A DNA stretch of 64,000 bases from Owenia fusiformis (GCA_903813345.2 CAIIXF020000004.1:20990477-21054476); one strand, 5' to 3'; positions 30,160 to 42,585 are shown, counted from the first letter of the stretch. Numbers and translations: made by a program. The notes: generated by a model from the sequence alone, not told the origin.

Positions 30160-30354
30160 GTAATTAAAGTACACCCAAATCAACACTCTGAAATCCTCTA
30201 TTCAGACACTACAGATAGAGTATGGTACCAGTAACATTTCTGACAACAGGTAAAATTAAATGAAAACAACAGCCAAAATAAAATTCCTTAAAACAGGCAA
30301 TTTATGAAAACCAGAGCAAACCACATGCATGTTACCAGCATATGGTTCTGTTTG

Positions 30355-31005
30355 AATGCTGTATATTACCATTGGAGTAAACTGTACATGTACTGTAGAG
30401 TACCATACTCTATGTGTACCATACAGTACTGTTGCCAATACTGCACATTACTGTTGGAGTATAGAGTACTACAGTATACAGTACTGCTGTTGGTACTGTA
30501 CATTATTGTTATACTTTACTGCAGGGTACCATACTCTATGTGTACCATACAGTACTGTTGTTGGTACTGTACATTACTGTTAGAGCATACTTAACTGCAA
30601 GGTTGTAGGTACTGTTCATTACTGTTGGAGTACTGCAGTATACAGTACTGCTGTACTGTTCATTACTGTTGGAGTGTACTTAACTGCAGGGTACCATAAT
30701 CTATGTGTACCGATACAGTACTGTTGAAGGTACTGTACATTACTGTTGAAGTGTACTTAACTGCAGGGTACCATACTCTATGTGTACCGTACAGTACTGT
30801 TGTTGGTACTGTACATTACCGTTGAAGTATACTTAACTGCAGGATACCATACTCTAAGTGTACCATACATACATTACTGTTGGAGTATACTTTACTGCAG
30901 GGTACCATACTTTATGTGTACCATACAGTACTGTTGTTGGTACTGTACATTACTGTTGGAGTGTACTTAACTGCATGGTACCATACTGCAGGGTACTGCA
31001 CTCTT
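30355..31005. repeat. Long-period minisatellite (TACTGTACATTACTGTT core)
   Basis: Degenerate repeats of roughly 60-110 bp built from GTACCATACTCTATGTGTAC, CAGTACTGTTGTTGGTACTG and ACTTAACTGCAGG blocks. Open frames through it are by-products of composition. Confidence 0.8.
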
Positions 31006-31376
31006 ATATTTCTGTGCATATTGGCTGTGAAATTCAATTTAATGAGCAATACCCTTTCATTGAAATATTTGGTGTCTATTAGTATTAAAAAACATGCATA
31101 TTATTGCATAAATCCAAAAACCATTTCTTGCTTTAATCTAGGGAAATCCCAGGTACCAATGATATTGGATCAAATGTACCTCACTGATATAGCTTGAAAG
31201 GTTTATTCTTATTTGAAAGTTTAACATTATTTGTATAGTGGGGTTTACCATTATTTGAAAGGTTTACCATTATTTGAAGGGTTTACCAATATTTGAAAGG
31301 TTAACTCATTATTTGAAAGGTTTGGCATCATTCTTAAGGTTTACATCTTTCTTAAGGTTTAACATTATTTCTAGGA

Positions 31377-31526
31377 TTTAATCACTTGAAGAATCTGAGT
31401 GCAGGGTTTAATCACTTGAAGAATCTGAGTGCAGGGTTTAATCACTTGAAGAATCTGAGTGCAGGGTTTAATCACTTGAAGAATCTGAGTGCAGGGTTTA
31501 ATCACTTGAAGAATCTGAGTGCAGGG
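31377..31526 (-). repeat. 30-bp repeat duplicating the BIVM C-terminus and stop codon
   Basis: Five exact 30-bp units; on the minus strand each reads LHSDSSSD then TAA in the same frame. The unit at 31497-31526 supplies the true end of BIVM. The other four lie downstream in the 3' UTR, each with an in-frame stop. Confidence 0.95.
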
Positions 31527-34500
31527 ATTCAGTTGTGTCCTCTTCAGGCTGCTCCTCTGTCATTTCCACATCAATGCTAAATTCAGAGCCTGAACCATCA
31601 GTCGCCATTTTTTCTTGATCCGTAACCATAGCAACCGCATCCTGTTTCTTCTTGGTGGAACGCATTGATCCGAAACGTTGGAAACGGTCCATGAACGTTT
31701 CAGTTTTTGCCGTTTTTACAGTTTGAATTTTGTTACGCTGGAATGCCATAATGCAGTGAAGATTACCTCCAATTTTTTTGGTATTGCGCTTAAGGGGTCC
31801 TTTCCATAATCTGCGGATATCGATATAATCAGGGTTCCCATTGTTGAGGTCAGTGCTAATATCTTCCCATCTAAAAAATCATAAAATTAAATCCTGTTAC
31901 AAATGTTTGCAATTCTATTCATACACATTATAGCTCATTCTCTGAGGAGTTTTGTTAATGTGTTCTTTCTCCCCCTCTGCAGACCCCTAATTCCAATCTC
32001 ATTGGTAAGAAAGGAGACATGATTGCACAGAACTAAATGTTCTGAAATTGCTTGTACATATATTGCTCATAATCAATAATGCCTTATGGATGAGTTCCAA
32101 TTGTCAATAGTTGTGGAAGATCAAATTGAATTTTGTAAGGGCTAAATGAAGATTTCAGTCATGAATATTGTTGATTTTCAATTGAAATTTGAATTAACAT
32201 GGGGGATTAAGCTATATTGTATTGTATTGTATCCTTTATTACCACATTATTTCTATGTGAGTACATTACAATTTTCAATATTTTTTTTTTCCAAACATAT
32301 TTACATCAACATGTTGCGTTTTTTATACATAAAATAAATTGCTTTGGCCTTTAAAATCATATTAAAATCATCATCCCCTATAACAAAATGAACTTCATTT
32401 TACAAACGGTCAATATATGGACACCATCTTTTGAATTCACATATCCTGAACTATTTGTTTATATTAATATATAATTTCAAACATCACATTCTTTCAAAGT
32501 TTTAAAATGAATTTCACAGATTGATGAATGGACTAGCGAAAGATTACAAAAATATCTAACATCCAAATTATTTCAAGCTAGGTTTCCATGAAAAGTTATG
32601 AAAGCACTTTATTTCAAAACATCCCTCTTTTTATAAATGGACTCTTCCAAATCCACTAAATGGACTAGCTTATTGATTAGAATGGGGGTGTTTACTACCT
32701 GATGGAATGGATGCATGGCTGCTTCCTACTTGGTTCACCTATCAATATCCAAGTGTCAACATCAGTTTGGTCAAGTTTAGCTCTGAAATACAACAGTAAA
32801 AACAAGATAACTAGGCTATATTTGAATGTTTAAATGGATTCTTAGAAGATCATTGATACAACTAGAGCTATTTGAAGTTTTGTACATTTATACTAGAGGT
32901 CACAACGGTACTGAAAACCAGTATTGGTAACCGTCATGCTAATAACCGTACCGTTACCGAAATACCGGTAAAAATATGTAAGATAAAATGCCAATGCGCT
33001 GCCACCCCCACTTTGTTCCTAACTCTCTCCGTAGCTTCTCAAGTCTATATGCATACGTTATAGCAACCCTCCTACATCCGACTTACAAAAAGATGATAAG
33101 GACTCTTTAGCAGAGAGCTTGTACTTTATTTTGTTCACAATTAAAAGCTCAGATACTATCACAAAATATTAAAGTTACAAATATAATACGAAATGCTATT
33201 CCTGCGTCATCCGTGTCAAGTGAACGCCAATCAGTGCAGCTGGCACCATCACTTCCAAACGGGCACGACTTCAACCTGAGGTTGTCAATGCCTTGTTGTT
33301 CGTAAATGACTATTACAAACATAATTCAGTTTCTGGATCTGACGTTGACACTGCAACTACACCGGAACTGCCAAACATAACTACAACCAAATCTGAGCCT
33401 GAGCATGAAGCTACTACACCTGAACTGCCAAACATAACTACAACCAAATCTGAGCCTGAGCATGAAGCTACTACACCGGAACTGCCAAACATAACTACAA
33501 CCACATCTGAGCCTGAGCATGAAGCTACTACACCTGAACTGCCAAACATAACTACAACCAAATCTGAGCCTGAGCATGAAGCTACTACACCGGAACTGCC
33601 AAACATAACTACAACCAAATCTGAGCCTGAGCATGAAGCTACTACACCGGAACTGCCAAACATAGCTACAACCAAATCTGAGCCTGAGCATGAAGCTACT
33701 ACACCGAACTGCCAAACATGGACATCACACCTGAACTGACAAACATGGAAGTCCCACCTGAACTGCCGAACATGGACATCTAAATGTCTTTGTAAATGTA
33801 CGCATCGTGAAAGTGGAAATTAAACAAAATAATTTAAAAAAACGACTTGTCTTTTATTTCCCCAGGGATTACCGTCGGTTAACCAGTTAATAATTTCAAT
33901 ACCGGTAAATGCTCAATTCAGTACTGAAACCGTATAACCGGAATTACCGTCAGCCTCTAATTTATACCCATTATACTGTCACCTTTCATTGAATATTTAC
34001 TATATTCTATCCTGATATATGTAATAAACAGAAGATATCCTATGGTTTATAAGTGATATGATTTTTATCCTTGTATTGATATGATATCTACACCACTGAG
34101 CACACCTTAAAAGTACTAGTCTCTGGTTTATGCCTGGGTCACATTTGCTCCGATTTTCACTACGACGCCCGACCGATTGAGTATTTTGTTCAAAATTGAA
34201 TATGATATTGAACAAAACACTCAATCGGCCGGGTGCCCGCCGATGGATCGGAGCAAATGTGACCCAGGCATTAGATAAAATATGCAAAATATGGTATTAT
34301 TTCACTGGCTACAAAAATTCCATTTTTACTTTGACATGATTCCATCCAAAATATCATAGTTATGATAGAAATATTGATGACATCACACAGGACAGGCAGT
34401 TTAATTGGCAAAATATATTTTGGACTTTGTCACTTACAAGCATCAACAGCCTTAACTGGTACATCCTCATATACCATAGGACAGGAAGTAGTAATTGACA

Positions 34501-37500
34501 AAATACATTTAGGACTCAAGTCAACTTAATACTCACTTATAAGTATAAACCCCCTTAACTGGTACATCCTCATATTCCATAGTACAGCAAGTAGTGATTG
34601 ACCAGTCACCATAATACTCACTTATAAGCATCAACTGCCTTAACCGGCACATCCTCATATCCCATAGGGCAGAAGTTGTAATTGACAAAATACATTTAGG
34701 ACTCAAGTCAACTTAATACTCACTTATAAGCATCAACAGCCTTAACCGGCACATCCTCATATCCCATAGGGCAGAAGTAATGGTTCTGGCAGTGGTAAAT
34801 AAAGGCAATGTCATCCTGCTTTAAACTCTTCTTTAACTTAAGTAAAGCCTCATCTGATGACACCCCATATGTTTTATTCCTTCCCATTGGTTTGTAGAAG
34901 AAATGGCTGCTTCCACGGACACCATAATGATCATTTAGTTTCTTAAACCATCTGAAATATCACAATATGCTTTATAATGTAAAAATTGACTCAACTTTCC
35001 TAAGGACATTTCAAAAGTGATGTCCTTACTGTTATTAGGATTGTAGAAGAAATAACTGATTTCATAATCATCATTCTCTTCTTTAAATTATCTGGAATGC
35101 CAGAATACACTTTTATAGTTCCCATTTGAAAACTCGCTCACTGCTGATCTAATACAATGAAAGGACTGAGTAAATGTATAACATACACCCAGAAGTCTAA
35201 CATTATCCCAGAGTTGCATTTCTCAACATTGCTGTTGATAACCACAGAAGTTCCGTTAACATGCGAAGGTCAACTGTTCAGTTCAGTTATATAGAAATCC
35301 TTATGAACTTATGAACAGTAAAACCTGTTCAATCTGAATGCCATTGGGAATGGCCAAAGGTGTCCAGATTGGCAATTGTTCACATCCCAAGGTTTTTTGA
35401 AATTAGACGTTTTTATGGGAGATTAAAAAATGGGTCAAAAAAGTGTTCACATTGAAGTGTTCAAATTCGAGAGGTGTACAGATTAGAGAGGTGTTCATAT
35501 ATGCTGGTTTTACATTAATGGATCTGATGAAGTAAATAAGTGAGTAAATCATGCTACAAAATCCCCTACCTCATAAGAGTAGCATTTCCAGTGAAAGGGC
35601 CAAAGCGAATTTCCTCAAATGGTGGTTTAAAATCCAGTATTGTAAGAGCTTCTTCCTGTGTGATTGGCTTCAATGTACCAGCGCCTGTTAGATGAAAAAA
35701 GTGGAATCAGCATGGAATGAAGTAAACAGAATGCTTTAGATTATATAGAAATATAGCTCAGAGGTAATTTAGTAATTTAATTGCTCCACAATCCTGGAGA
35801 GTGAAGACACATGTAAGTTGTACTATATAAATACTAAATAGTGAATTTTTTAGTTTGTGAAGTCAATGATTTGAATTACAGTTTATATAGAAATATCACT
35901 CAGATGGTATTTCATTATACAGGGTGTCTATAACATAAAGTCTCGTTCCAATTTAAAAAATTAAATACGAAGGCAATTGATAAGATATCATAATCAGACT
36001 TGTTCTATTGTACTCAGTGGTTTTCAAAATTTTTCTACAATCCTTGTGAGTAAAAATACTAGTTTCAGATAAAACACATGATGAGTTTCCCAAGGAATAA
36101 CTAGACACACAAGTACACAGCATGAAGATTATAAGACACACAAGTACACGTGACTAACCAAGGGTTGAGAAGAGGTAGTTCCAGCAAGACACTAATGAAG
36201 ATATTCCACAAGATTTCTTGTACTGCGGTCTGCTGATACAGAACCTGCAAGGAAGAACAATATTTCATGATTCAAATGTTATTATTAACATACAGAGGGC
36301 GTCATTTACACAAAAAAATAATGTCTGAGGGTACTTTGGAACACTTCTTCTGCTCAACAATAAACAATGCAATCAAAATGTCTTAAATATAATTATGGAA
36401 AGGATAGGGGAAAAACCCAAGATGTACAATCAATATCAACATTATAAGTGAGTGCCTTTTGATTTTAAAACAATTAATAACTCTTCAACTATTTTTTTCA
36501 GGTGAGATCATTGGTGCAACATTAAAACACAGAGCTTTTCTATGAGACTAAAATTATGTAACAAAGATGGTCAAGGAAAGGAAGGGGGTTAAAACTGACT
36601 CAGAAATAGGGAGAGGGTTATCACTGAAATGCATATTTGCTCTTGGGGATTAATCATTCAATTTAATTGTAACTTTACATAAGACCATCCATGTCACTTC
36701 ACACCTCTAGGAAACCAACTGTAATAAAGATAAGTACTTTGAGCTAGTGGGTTTCCTGGAGTGGTCGGAGGTCTCCCCTTGCTTTGAACCCATGTTTTTA
36801 TTGTATATTCGATTATTTATCCATTTGGCCCAGTGCCAGTTGGCTTTATGCCCAGTTGGCCTGGTGCCAGTTGGCTATTTGCCAACCTGGCTCTTTGCCA
36901 AAAACAGGCTGTATATAAATAAGAATTGTGTAGCCTCAGTGAAGTTGATTTTAGAGTTGATTAGAGACAGTGTGATTTTGCAGAGTAAGATTCAGTTGTT
37001 GAGTTTTAGAGTATAATCAGTCGGTTACAACCAGGAAATTACTTAGGACATGTAAAGTTATATTAATCAATGAACAATAAAAGAAATAGAAATCAAACTA
37101 ACATTTTATGTTACTGCCACTAGACGACACGAGCCACAACATTATATTTTATGACAATAATTTGTTACATTGGTGCCGTTGCCAGGATTTTATAGATATA
37201 TTTTCTTAAAAACGAATCTGGGAGCCTTCTGTTAGAAAGTGAACACAACTCAAGAAATGGAGGACTCGGTTATCAATACTAGGATTACCGAATTAGGAAC
37301 TAAAATAAAAGTATTAACTGAAAATGAAACCAAAGAATTGAAGGAAGCAAATGACCTATTTGAAGAATTGTACGAATTTCCTAAACAGCAGAGGATTAGG
37401 TATAACAGTATGGCCGAGGAAATCAACAGGCTGAAGATGAACAATCAGAAAATAAGAAAGTGTAATGAGCATTTCCAGAAGAGCAAACAAATTGGTATGG

Positions 37501-40500
37501 AGATAAAGGAGTATGACCAAGAAGTACGTAGACTCAGAATAGAACTGAATGCCACTTTACAAAATAACAGTGGTAATGCAGGGGGTAAAGCCGTTCCATC
37601 CTCACCTAAATTTGAATCTGCTTTTACTCGCCATGATGCCAAGATGAGCAGTGAAGATGAGACATTGAATGTGAGCCCCTCTCAAAACTTGCTGGAAACT
37701 CACAATGCAATAAATGCAGACTCCGACAACTCTACAGTAGAAAGGTCCGACACAGAGAAGGCAGGGGTGGTTCTGTTGGAAAACAGTGACACAGAGAAAT
37801 ATGATGTTATATCAGAAGAAAACCATGTAATGCAGGCACAAGTGCAAACTACCCCTGTGGACACATTATATGCAACACAGAGGGGATTAGCCATAATGGC
37901 AAAGAAAACACTGAAGTCGTTTGAAGTGAAGAATCGAGTAAGAGTTAACAAACCACGTCTACGAGTCTACAAGGAAAAACGCAACAAGCCTTCGGCCCAG
38001 CTAAGCAAGAATAAGCATGTAAAACGGCTTGTTCACAAAGCTTGGTCCACTACCAACCATGTCACAAGACTAAAACTTAAAAAGGGAGCAAACTATATGG
38101 GAGATGTTATTCCCATAACCTATGAGTGTTGGTCTTCACCAGTAGAGACCCTGGAGTCCCGTATGGCCAGAGGGTGGCATAATGCGAAAAACAAAGAACC
38201 CAACAATGGATGTGAGAAAAACGGATGTTGGATGAACGTTGAAACGATTGGACTGTAGATATTGGATTATATTTGAACTGACAATGTATGACTTTTGTAA
38301 CTTCTGAGGCTACTTCTAATTTTTAGTTATGATTCGCCATGGGCTGAACATTGGACCTTGTTGTTGTTGTTAGAGATTTTTCATTATGTGACAATGTGTG
38401 TAGAAGGATAACGTCAATATTACTATTGCAGAGATTTTGTGGTTTTTGTTATTTGGATCTACTGAGTGTATTTGGATGGTATTAAGACGAAGAGGCCATT
38501 AATTATAGTGTTTTAATATTGTTGAAATGGATAACTGTTCAATAATGTGTCATAAATTGTCATTTGTGACAGGAAACACAGAATAGAATATAGAGGATAA
38601 TTATGACTACTATCAAACTGTACATATTGGATATCAAGTATCTGCTTGACTTTGGCACAAATCGTAAAATGATACATCGTGTGGTTTCTATCAGCCATAA
38701 ACTGTTTATTATGTGATATGTTAAGTGTGGATAAAGTGATACGGAACAAAGGATAATTAGTACTAATCAAACAGTGTTTCATACATCTCAATCATCAGTT
38801 TGATTTCAGAACATTTTTATGACTTTTACCCCAGATATTTGATAAACAATTAGGTCATAAACTGGAAAGTTATGGGCTAACACAAGTGATATGATTAGCT
38901 ATTGATAGCACCTTTAAGGACTAGATTGTTTTATGGCCATACCAAAGCAAATATGGATGTTCAATCTATTGCTGTTTATGACCGTCACTTTTAATCACTC
39001 AAGTAGTCAAACATTACAATTTAAATTAATATTTATATTTATTTGTGGCTTTGCTGTAAGTGTATTATCCCCTGACTTATACTGGATGCTCAAACCCTTT
39101 CATCTATGCGGATCATACATTTCATTACATTTTCCTTGATAATTTGTTGTACCTCAGGACTTAATCATCACCTGATCTACACGTGTTCAAGTAGAAGAGA
39201 ATTTGGATTTATTTATTTAACTTACAGTGAATAGTTGGATTATCTCAAGTTTCTGTGGATGGTACCCAGTCAACATTAGGACAACAAAATATGAATATGT
39301 ATTATATAGTATGATGGTACAAAATATTGTATGATTTGATGCTGGATTTATATTTGCTGTGAGATTTGGATTAAATCAAGATCATTTGAATAGTACCCAG
39401 CCAGAATAGGGATAAATGGGTCATATTTATTTTGTTTAAATATTGTTGGAATGGATAACTGTTCAACAAATGTGTCAACAAATGTCACTTCCATCAGGAA
39501 TTATGATTAAAATATTCGAATCACGGATCATTGGATTATAATAGACAAGTTTAAGCACATTATGGAGGAATACTGCAAGGCTGTTATAAAAGGAGACATC
39601 TATGGAGTGTTATGTTTTGGCAAAAATGCTGGAGGTGATGTCATTTTTCCTACAAATTATAATCATTGATGTGTCACATGAGGATGAATTTTGGACTTGT
39701 TGGAAGAGACTGTGTCTTTTTACCTTTATCTCATATTTTAGATAAGTATAGCTTGGTTAAAGTTCTGTCAAGTGGCTTCTTGTTGCAATCTTGAATGTAG
39801 TGATATTGAAAGACAAAGATTCATTATTCTTTCCATGTAATGTAAAGGCTGTTTGTAAACTATGATGATATTATGAATATAGGCTAAGTGACCCTTGAGT
39901 ACATGTATATGAGGCCAAGAGAGCCTAGAGTATATGAGGCCAAGAGAGCCTTTGTTTTTAGTAGATAAGGCCAAGAGAGCCTGTAGTTTAAGTAGATAAG
40001 GCCAAGAGAGCCTGTTGCTTTTAAGTGTATTACTATTAGGGTCAAGGGATCCTTCGATTTATGTGTGACGGCTGGAAAAGCCAGTAGTTTTTATGAATAT
40101 GGTCAATAGAGCCTTGGTATTTATGTTTAAAAGTTTTGAGAGCCTTTAAATTGATATGGGTTAGAACAGTGTAAGCAGTCATAGGTTTGACTGATAGAAG
40201 CATTTTGACTATTTCCAAGCTATACACTATTTATGATATATTTTTATGACTATTCCTACAGCTTTTTGTTGAGTCACTCAAAATTTGTTGTTAACGCAAT
40301 ATGGATTGCATATAGTATGGGTTGACAAGGTGATCCAGTTGTGTCTGTAGGATTTATTTGCCTAAATGTCTGATTGCCAAATGCAGCTTTGGTTAAATGT
40401 AATTGGGTGCTTGGATGATAGTGTGGTTTCTATGCTTAGTATTAGACAGGCATTCTAGCAAAAGCATTTTGAGAAGTTTCAAAAGAAGAAAAAAACAAAC

Positions 40501-42504
40501 TTTTTTAATTAATTAGGATGCTCAAGGTCAGTCAATGGTATTGAATAATTATATTATAATGTTGGGAATTTAAGTTTGCATTTAGTGGTATAGTTTGGTC
40601 AATTGATCCACTGTTGTTTATTTTTAAGTACATAAGTATATTTATAACAGCAAGTATACTGCATTATATACCTTATTTTATTTGGGACAAATAATTACAA
40701 AGTAGGGGGAGAATGTAACAAAGATGGTCAAGGAAAGGAAGGGGGTTAAAACTGACTCAGAAATAGGGAGAGGGTTATCACTGAAATGCATATTTGCTCT
40801 TGGGGATTAATCATTCAATTTAATTGTAACTTTACATAAGACCATCCATGTCACTTCACACCTCTAGGAAACCAACTGTAATAAAGATAAGTACTTTGAG
40901 CTAGTGGGTTTCCTGGAGTGGTCGGAGGTCTCCCCTTGCTTTGAACCCATGTTTTTATTGTATATTCGATTATTTATCCATTTGGCCCAGTGCCAGTTGG
41001 CTTTATGCCCAGTTGGCCTGGTGCCAGTTGGCTATTTGCCAACCTGGCTCTTTGCCAAAAACAGGCTGTATATAAATAAGAATTGTGTAGCCTCAGTGAA
41101 GTTGATTTTAGAGTTGATTAGAGACAGTGTGATTTTGCAGAGTAAGATTCAGTTGTTGAGTTTTAGAGTATAATCAGTCGGTTACAACCAGGAAATTACT
41201 TAGGACATGTAAAGTTATATTAATCAATGAACAATAAAAGAAATAGAAATCAAACTAACATTTTATGTTACTGCCACTAGACGACACGAGCCACAACATT
41301 ATATTTTATGACAATAATTTGTTACAATTAATCTTACCACCGTTTCATATCCAGCACCTTGCGTTGAGACATAGTTTCTATGGTAGCCGAGCATGATGGA
41401 ATGTTTGGGTCTGTTTCCACGGCAACTGTTTCAGACTCTTCTTCAAGTTTCTTAGCAGATCTCCTTGGAGATTTCAACTTGGGCATCCCTGAAATTTTTT
41501 ATGTTAATATTCACTTTTGATCGAGAGAAATGTTGTTACTGCATTCTGTAAATTTTGTTACACACTTTCTACTAAATTCTGCCTTCTTTTTGTTACTGAG
41601 TTGTCAGTCTTTTACATTTTTTGATGTAGAATACTTCAAATGGGAATGTGTAAAATCATACATAAAATTAATAAATAGCAGTGCTTTCATTGAAATGTAG
41701 TCTATTCATAACTGTAACACTGCATACTAGTAGGCTATATATTTGCAATATGAAAGCAGTGATTTATGCAAAGCAGTGATTTATGCAAGCTCCAAGATTG
41801 ACCCCTATGGCCTCTAAAGAACCCCCCCCCCCCGCCGCAATAATGCAACTGAGACTCTGTCTCACTGGTTATTGTTATACCTAGTTTGAGTTTAGGTTTT
41901 GATCGTTTAGGTTTGTTAAAGTCTGAGGTGTCGACGTCCCAGACCAGTGGCTCCTCCTTTTCATCTTCCTGTAAACTACTGCCTGGTCGGGAATCTTCTT
42001 GGAACACACCATCATCAGCTGCAATTTAAAAATATGATAATGTCAAGTTTGTGATAAAACTCACTGAAAAAATACAAAAGCAAACCAATGTTTGCTTTCT
42101 TCTAAAATTTTGGATGTATGTACATTGCATACGAGATTTACCATTTTTCCTCGAAAATGTGACCTTCTATGATTTTATGTGATCAACAATAACACATTTA
42201 TAATGTTGACTAAATCTGCTACAGTCTTGGTGATGGAGGGGGAAGCAGGCAATTTCTGCAAGAAAATTGAACAAATCAGAATGATTTATTTTGTCAAGAG
42301 AATGTTACACATACCAGTTATTTCTACATCTTCAAGGGCTGCGTGTTGACCTACATCTCCAGCCTGACCAGGGGTGTGTTCTTCTGGTGTAACAGCCTGG
42401 TTCTTCCCTTTACTGCTGTTTTCCTCCACATTAGAGCTCTCCACTTCATCTTCTTCATCTTGCAAGATTGTAGAGGATTGCTGTCCAGACTGGAGATTAC
42501 CCAT
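31498..42504 (-). CDS. BIVM: Basic immunoglobulin-like variable motif-containing protein
   Basis: Eight coding exons, 5' to 3' on the minus strand: 42504-42315, 42018-41881, 41488-41338, 36244-36159, 35684-35570, 34951-34724, 32782-32699 and 31870-31498. They join in one frame to 454 aa; human BIVM is about 503 aa. The conserved core is unmistakable: [90 protein letters not shown] and [12 protein letters not shown]. The N-terminus is acidic and diverged, and the C-terminus is Ser/Asp-rich. The biochemical role of BIVM is poorly defined. An antisense LTR element fills most of the 5.1-kb intron after the third coding exon. Two exon boundaries carry tandem duplications (separate entries). A 5' UTR splice acceptor (TTTTCAG) lies 8 bases upstream of the ATG. 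Confidence 0.94.
32894..33959 (+). mobile_element. hAT element relic with C-terminal transposase fragment
   Basis: Ends TAGAGGTCACAACGGTA and TACCGTCAGCCTCTA, with a perfect 8-bp target duplication ATTTATAC at 32886-32893 and 33960-33967, diagnostic of hAT. The interior keeps a decayed fragment resembling the hAT C-terminal dimerisation region ([20 protein letters not shown] at about 33256-33315), directly followed by a 57-bp tandem repeat. Most of the transposase is missing. It lies in a BIVM intron, opposite in sense to BIVM. Confidence 0.88.
33359..33700 (+). repeat. 57-bp in-frame repeat, 6 copies ([19 protein letters not shown])
   Basis: Six 57-bp units in frame with the hAT C-terminal fragment, encoding a 19-aa Thr/Glu/Pro-rich repeat. 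A seventh partial copy loses bases and frameshifts. Two frames on the minus strand are open as well, so openness by itself proves little. Confidence 0.93.
34131..34270. mobile_element. Harbinger-type MITE in BIVM intron
   Basis: Perfect ends TGCCTGGGTCACATTTGCTC / GAGCAAATGTGACCCAGGCA, with a TTA duplication at 34128-34130 and 34271-34273. The inner arms (GACCGATTGAGT / ACTCAATCGG) also pair. The 3-bp TTA TSD suggests PIF/Harbinger. Confidence 0.88.
34429..34790 (-). repeat. Four tandem copies of a BIVM exon end plus splice donor
   Basis: Units start at about 34429, 34532, 34617 and 34719 (spacing 103, 85 and 102 bp). Each copies the last ~60 nt of the exon ending at 34724 together with the 5' splice site (TATAA|GTGAGTATT) and following intron. 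The unit at 34719-34790 belongs to the intact exon. The leftmost copy has diverged most (GTAAGTGAC). Reading through the true donor gives TAT-AAG-TGA, so downstream donors would add a stop. Confidence 0.9.
35325..35513. mobile_element. Short TIR element, copy 3 of 3
   Basis: Starts CAGTAAAACCTGTTCAATCT and ends GGTGTTCATATATGCTGGTTTTAC, the inverse of its start with mismatches. Related to the copies at 3095 and 7243. Lies in a BIVM intron. Confidence 0.6.
36557..37169 (+). repeat. 5' LTR
   Basis: Direct repeat partner of 40714-41326. Contains short internal repeats of the TGGCCCAGTGCCAGTTGGC type just upstream of the TATA-like box at about 36910. Confidence 0.92.
37257..38258 (+). CDS. Gag-like coiled-coil protein of the LTR element
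   Basis: 333 codons from the ATG at 37257, about 90 bp after the 5' LTR. Residues 1-110 are highly charged and helical ([20 protein letters not shown] and [20 protein letters not shown]), consistent with a coiled coil. The middle is acidic and Ser-rich, and the C-terminal third is basic ([20 protein letters not shown]). I see no CCHC zinc knuckle, protease or reverse transcriptase. Position suggests a structural gag-type product that could mark or package the RNA, but sequence similarity to known gag proteins is not evident. The frame is intact, in keeping with a recent insertion. Confidence 0.65.
   Translation: MEDSVINTRITELGTKIKVLTENETKELKEANDLFEELYEFPKQQRIRYNSMAEEINRLKMNNQKIRKCNEHFQKSKQIGMEIKEYDQEVRRLRIELNATLQNNSGNAGGKAVPSSPKFESAFTRHDAKMSSEDETLNVSPSQNLLETHNAINADSDNSTVERSDTEKAGVVLLENSDTEKYDVISEENHVMQAQVQTTPVDTLYATQRGLAIMAKKTLKSFEVKNRVRVNKPRLRVYKEKRNKPSAQLSKNKHVKRLVHKAWSTTNHVTRLKLKKGANYMGDVIPITYECWSSPVETLESRMARGWHNAKNKEPNNGCEKNGCWMNVETIGL
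40714..41326 (+). repeat. 3' LTR
   Basis: Apparently identical copy of 36557-37169. Its end lies 4 bp (the ATTA duplication) from the first intronic bases, GTAAGAT, of a BIVM splice donor at 41337-41331. Confidence 0.92.
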
Positions 42505-42585
42505 ACTTTACACTGAAAATATACATTGGCTTTCAGGACTATTATACTGCCTCTGGAATCCCATAATTATAGCGACTGCCATTAA

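Larger units (their letters stand above)
25251..31376. other. Repeat-rich intergenic region, no gene recognised
   Basis: About 6 kb with only the repeats and MITEs listed separately. Open frames here are short or run through minisatellites (30304-31197). A reverse AATAAA (31202-31207), about 290 nt beyond the BIVM stop, could be its polyadenylation signal. Confidence 0.5.
36557..41326 (+). mobile_element. Gag-only LTR retroelement in a BIVM intron
   Basis: Two 613-bp direct LTRs (36557-37169, 40714-41326), each TGTAAC...GTTACA and apparently identical. Flanked by the 4-bp duplication ATTA at 36553-36556 and 41327-41330. The putative primer-binding site TGGTGCCGTTGCCAGG follows the 5' LTR at 37170, and a purine tract AGTAGGGGGAGAA precedes the 3' LTR. 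A TATA-like GTATATAAATAAG lies in each LTR. The 3.5-kb interior has one coding region (37257-38258) and no pol, so it must use enzymes made elsewhere. Its 3' interior has GGCCAAGAGAGCCT repeats at 39905-40015. Antisense to BIVM. Confidence 0.92.

Noticed and set aside
30304-31197. Several open frames of 62-105 codons
   Set aside because: By-products of the minisatellite composition, Tyr/Cys/Leu-rich low complexity.
33313-33715. Two antisense frames of 120-129 codons
   Set aside because: 57-bp repeat is a multiple of three, so open frames propagate on both strands.
36747-37016. 89-codon frame present in both LTRs
   Set aside because: Identical because the LTRs are identical; it lies upstream of and across the TATA-like box and has no domain.
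36559-41330. Autonomous gypsy or BEL retrotransposon
   Set aside because: No reverse transcriptase, RNase H or integrase frame between the LTRs; only the gag-like frame.
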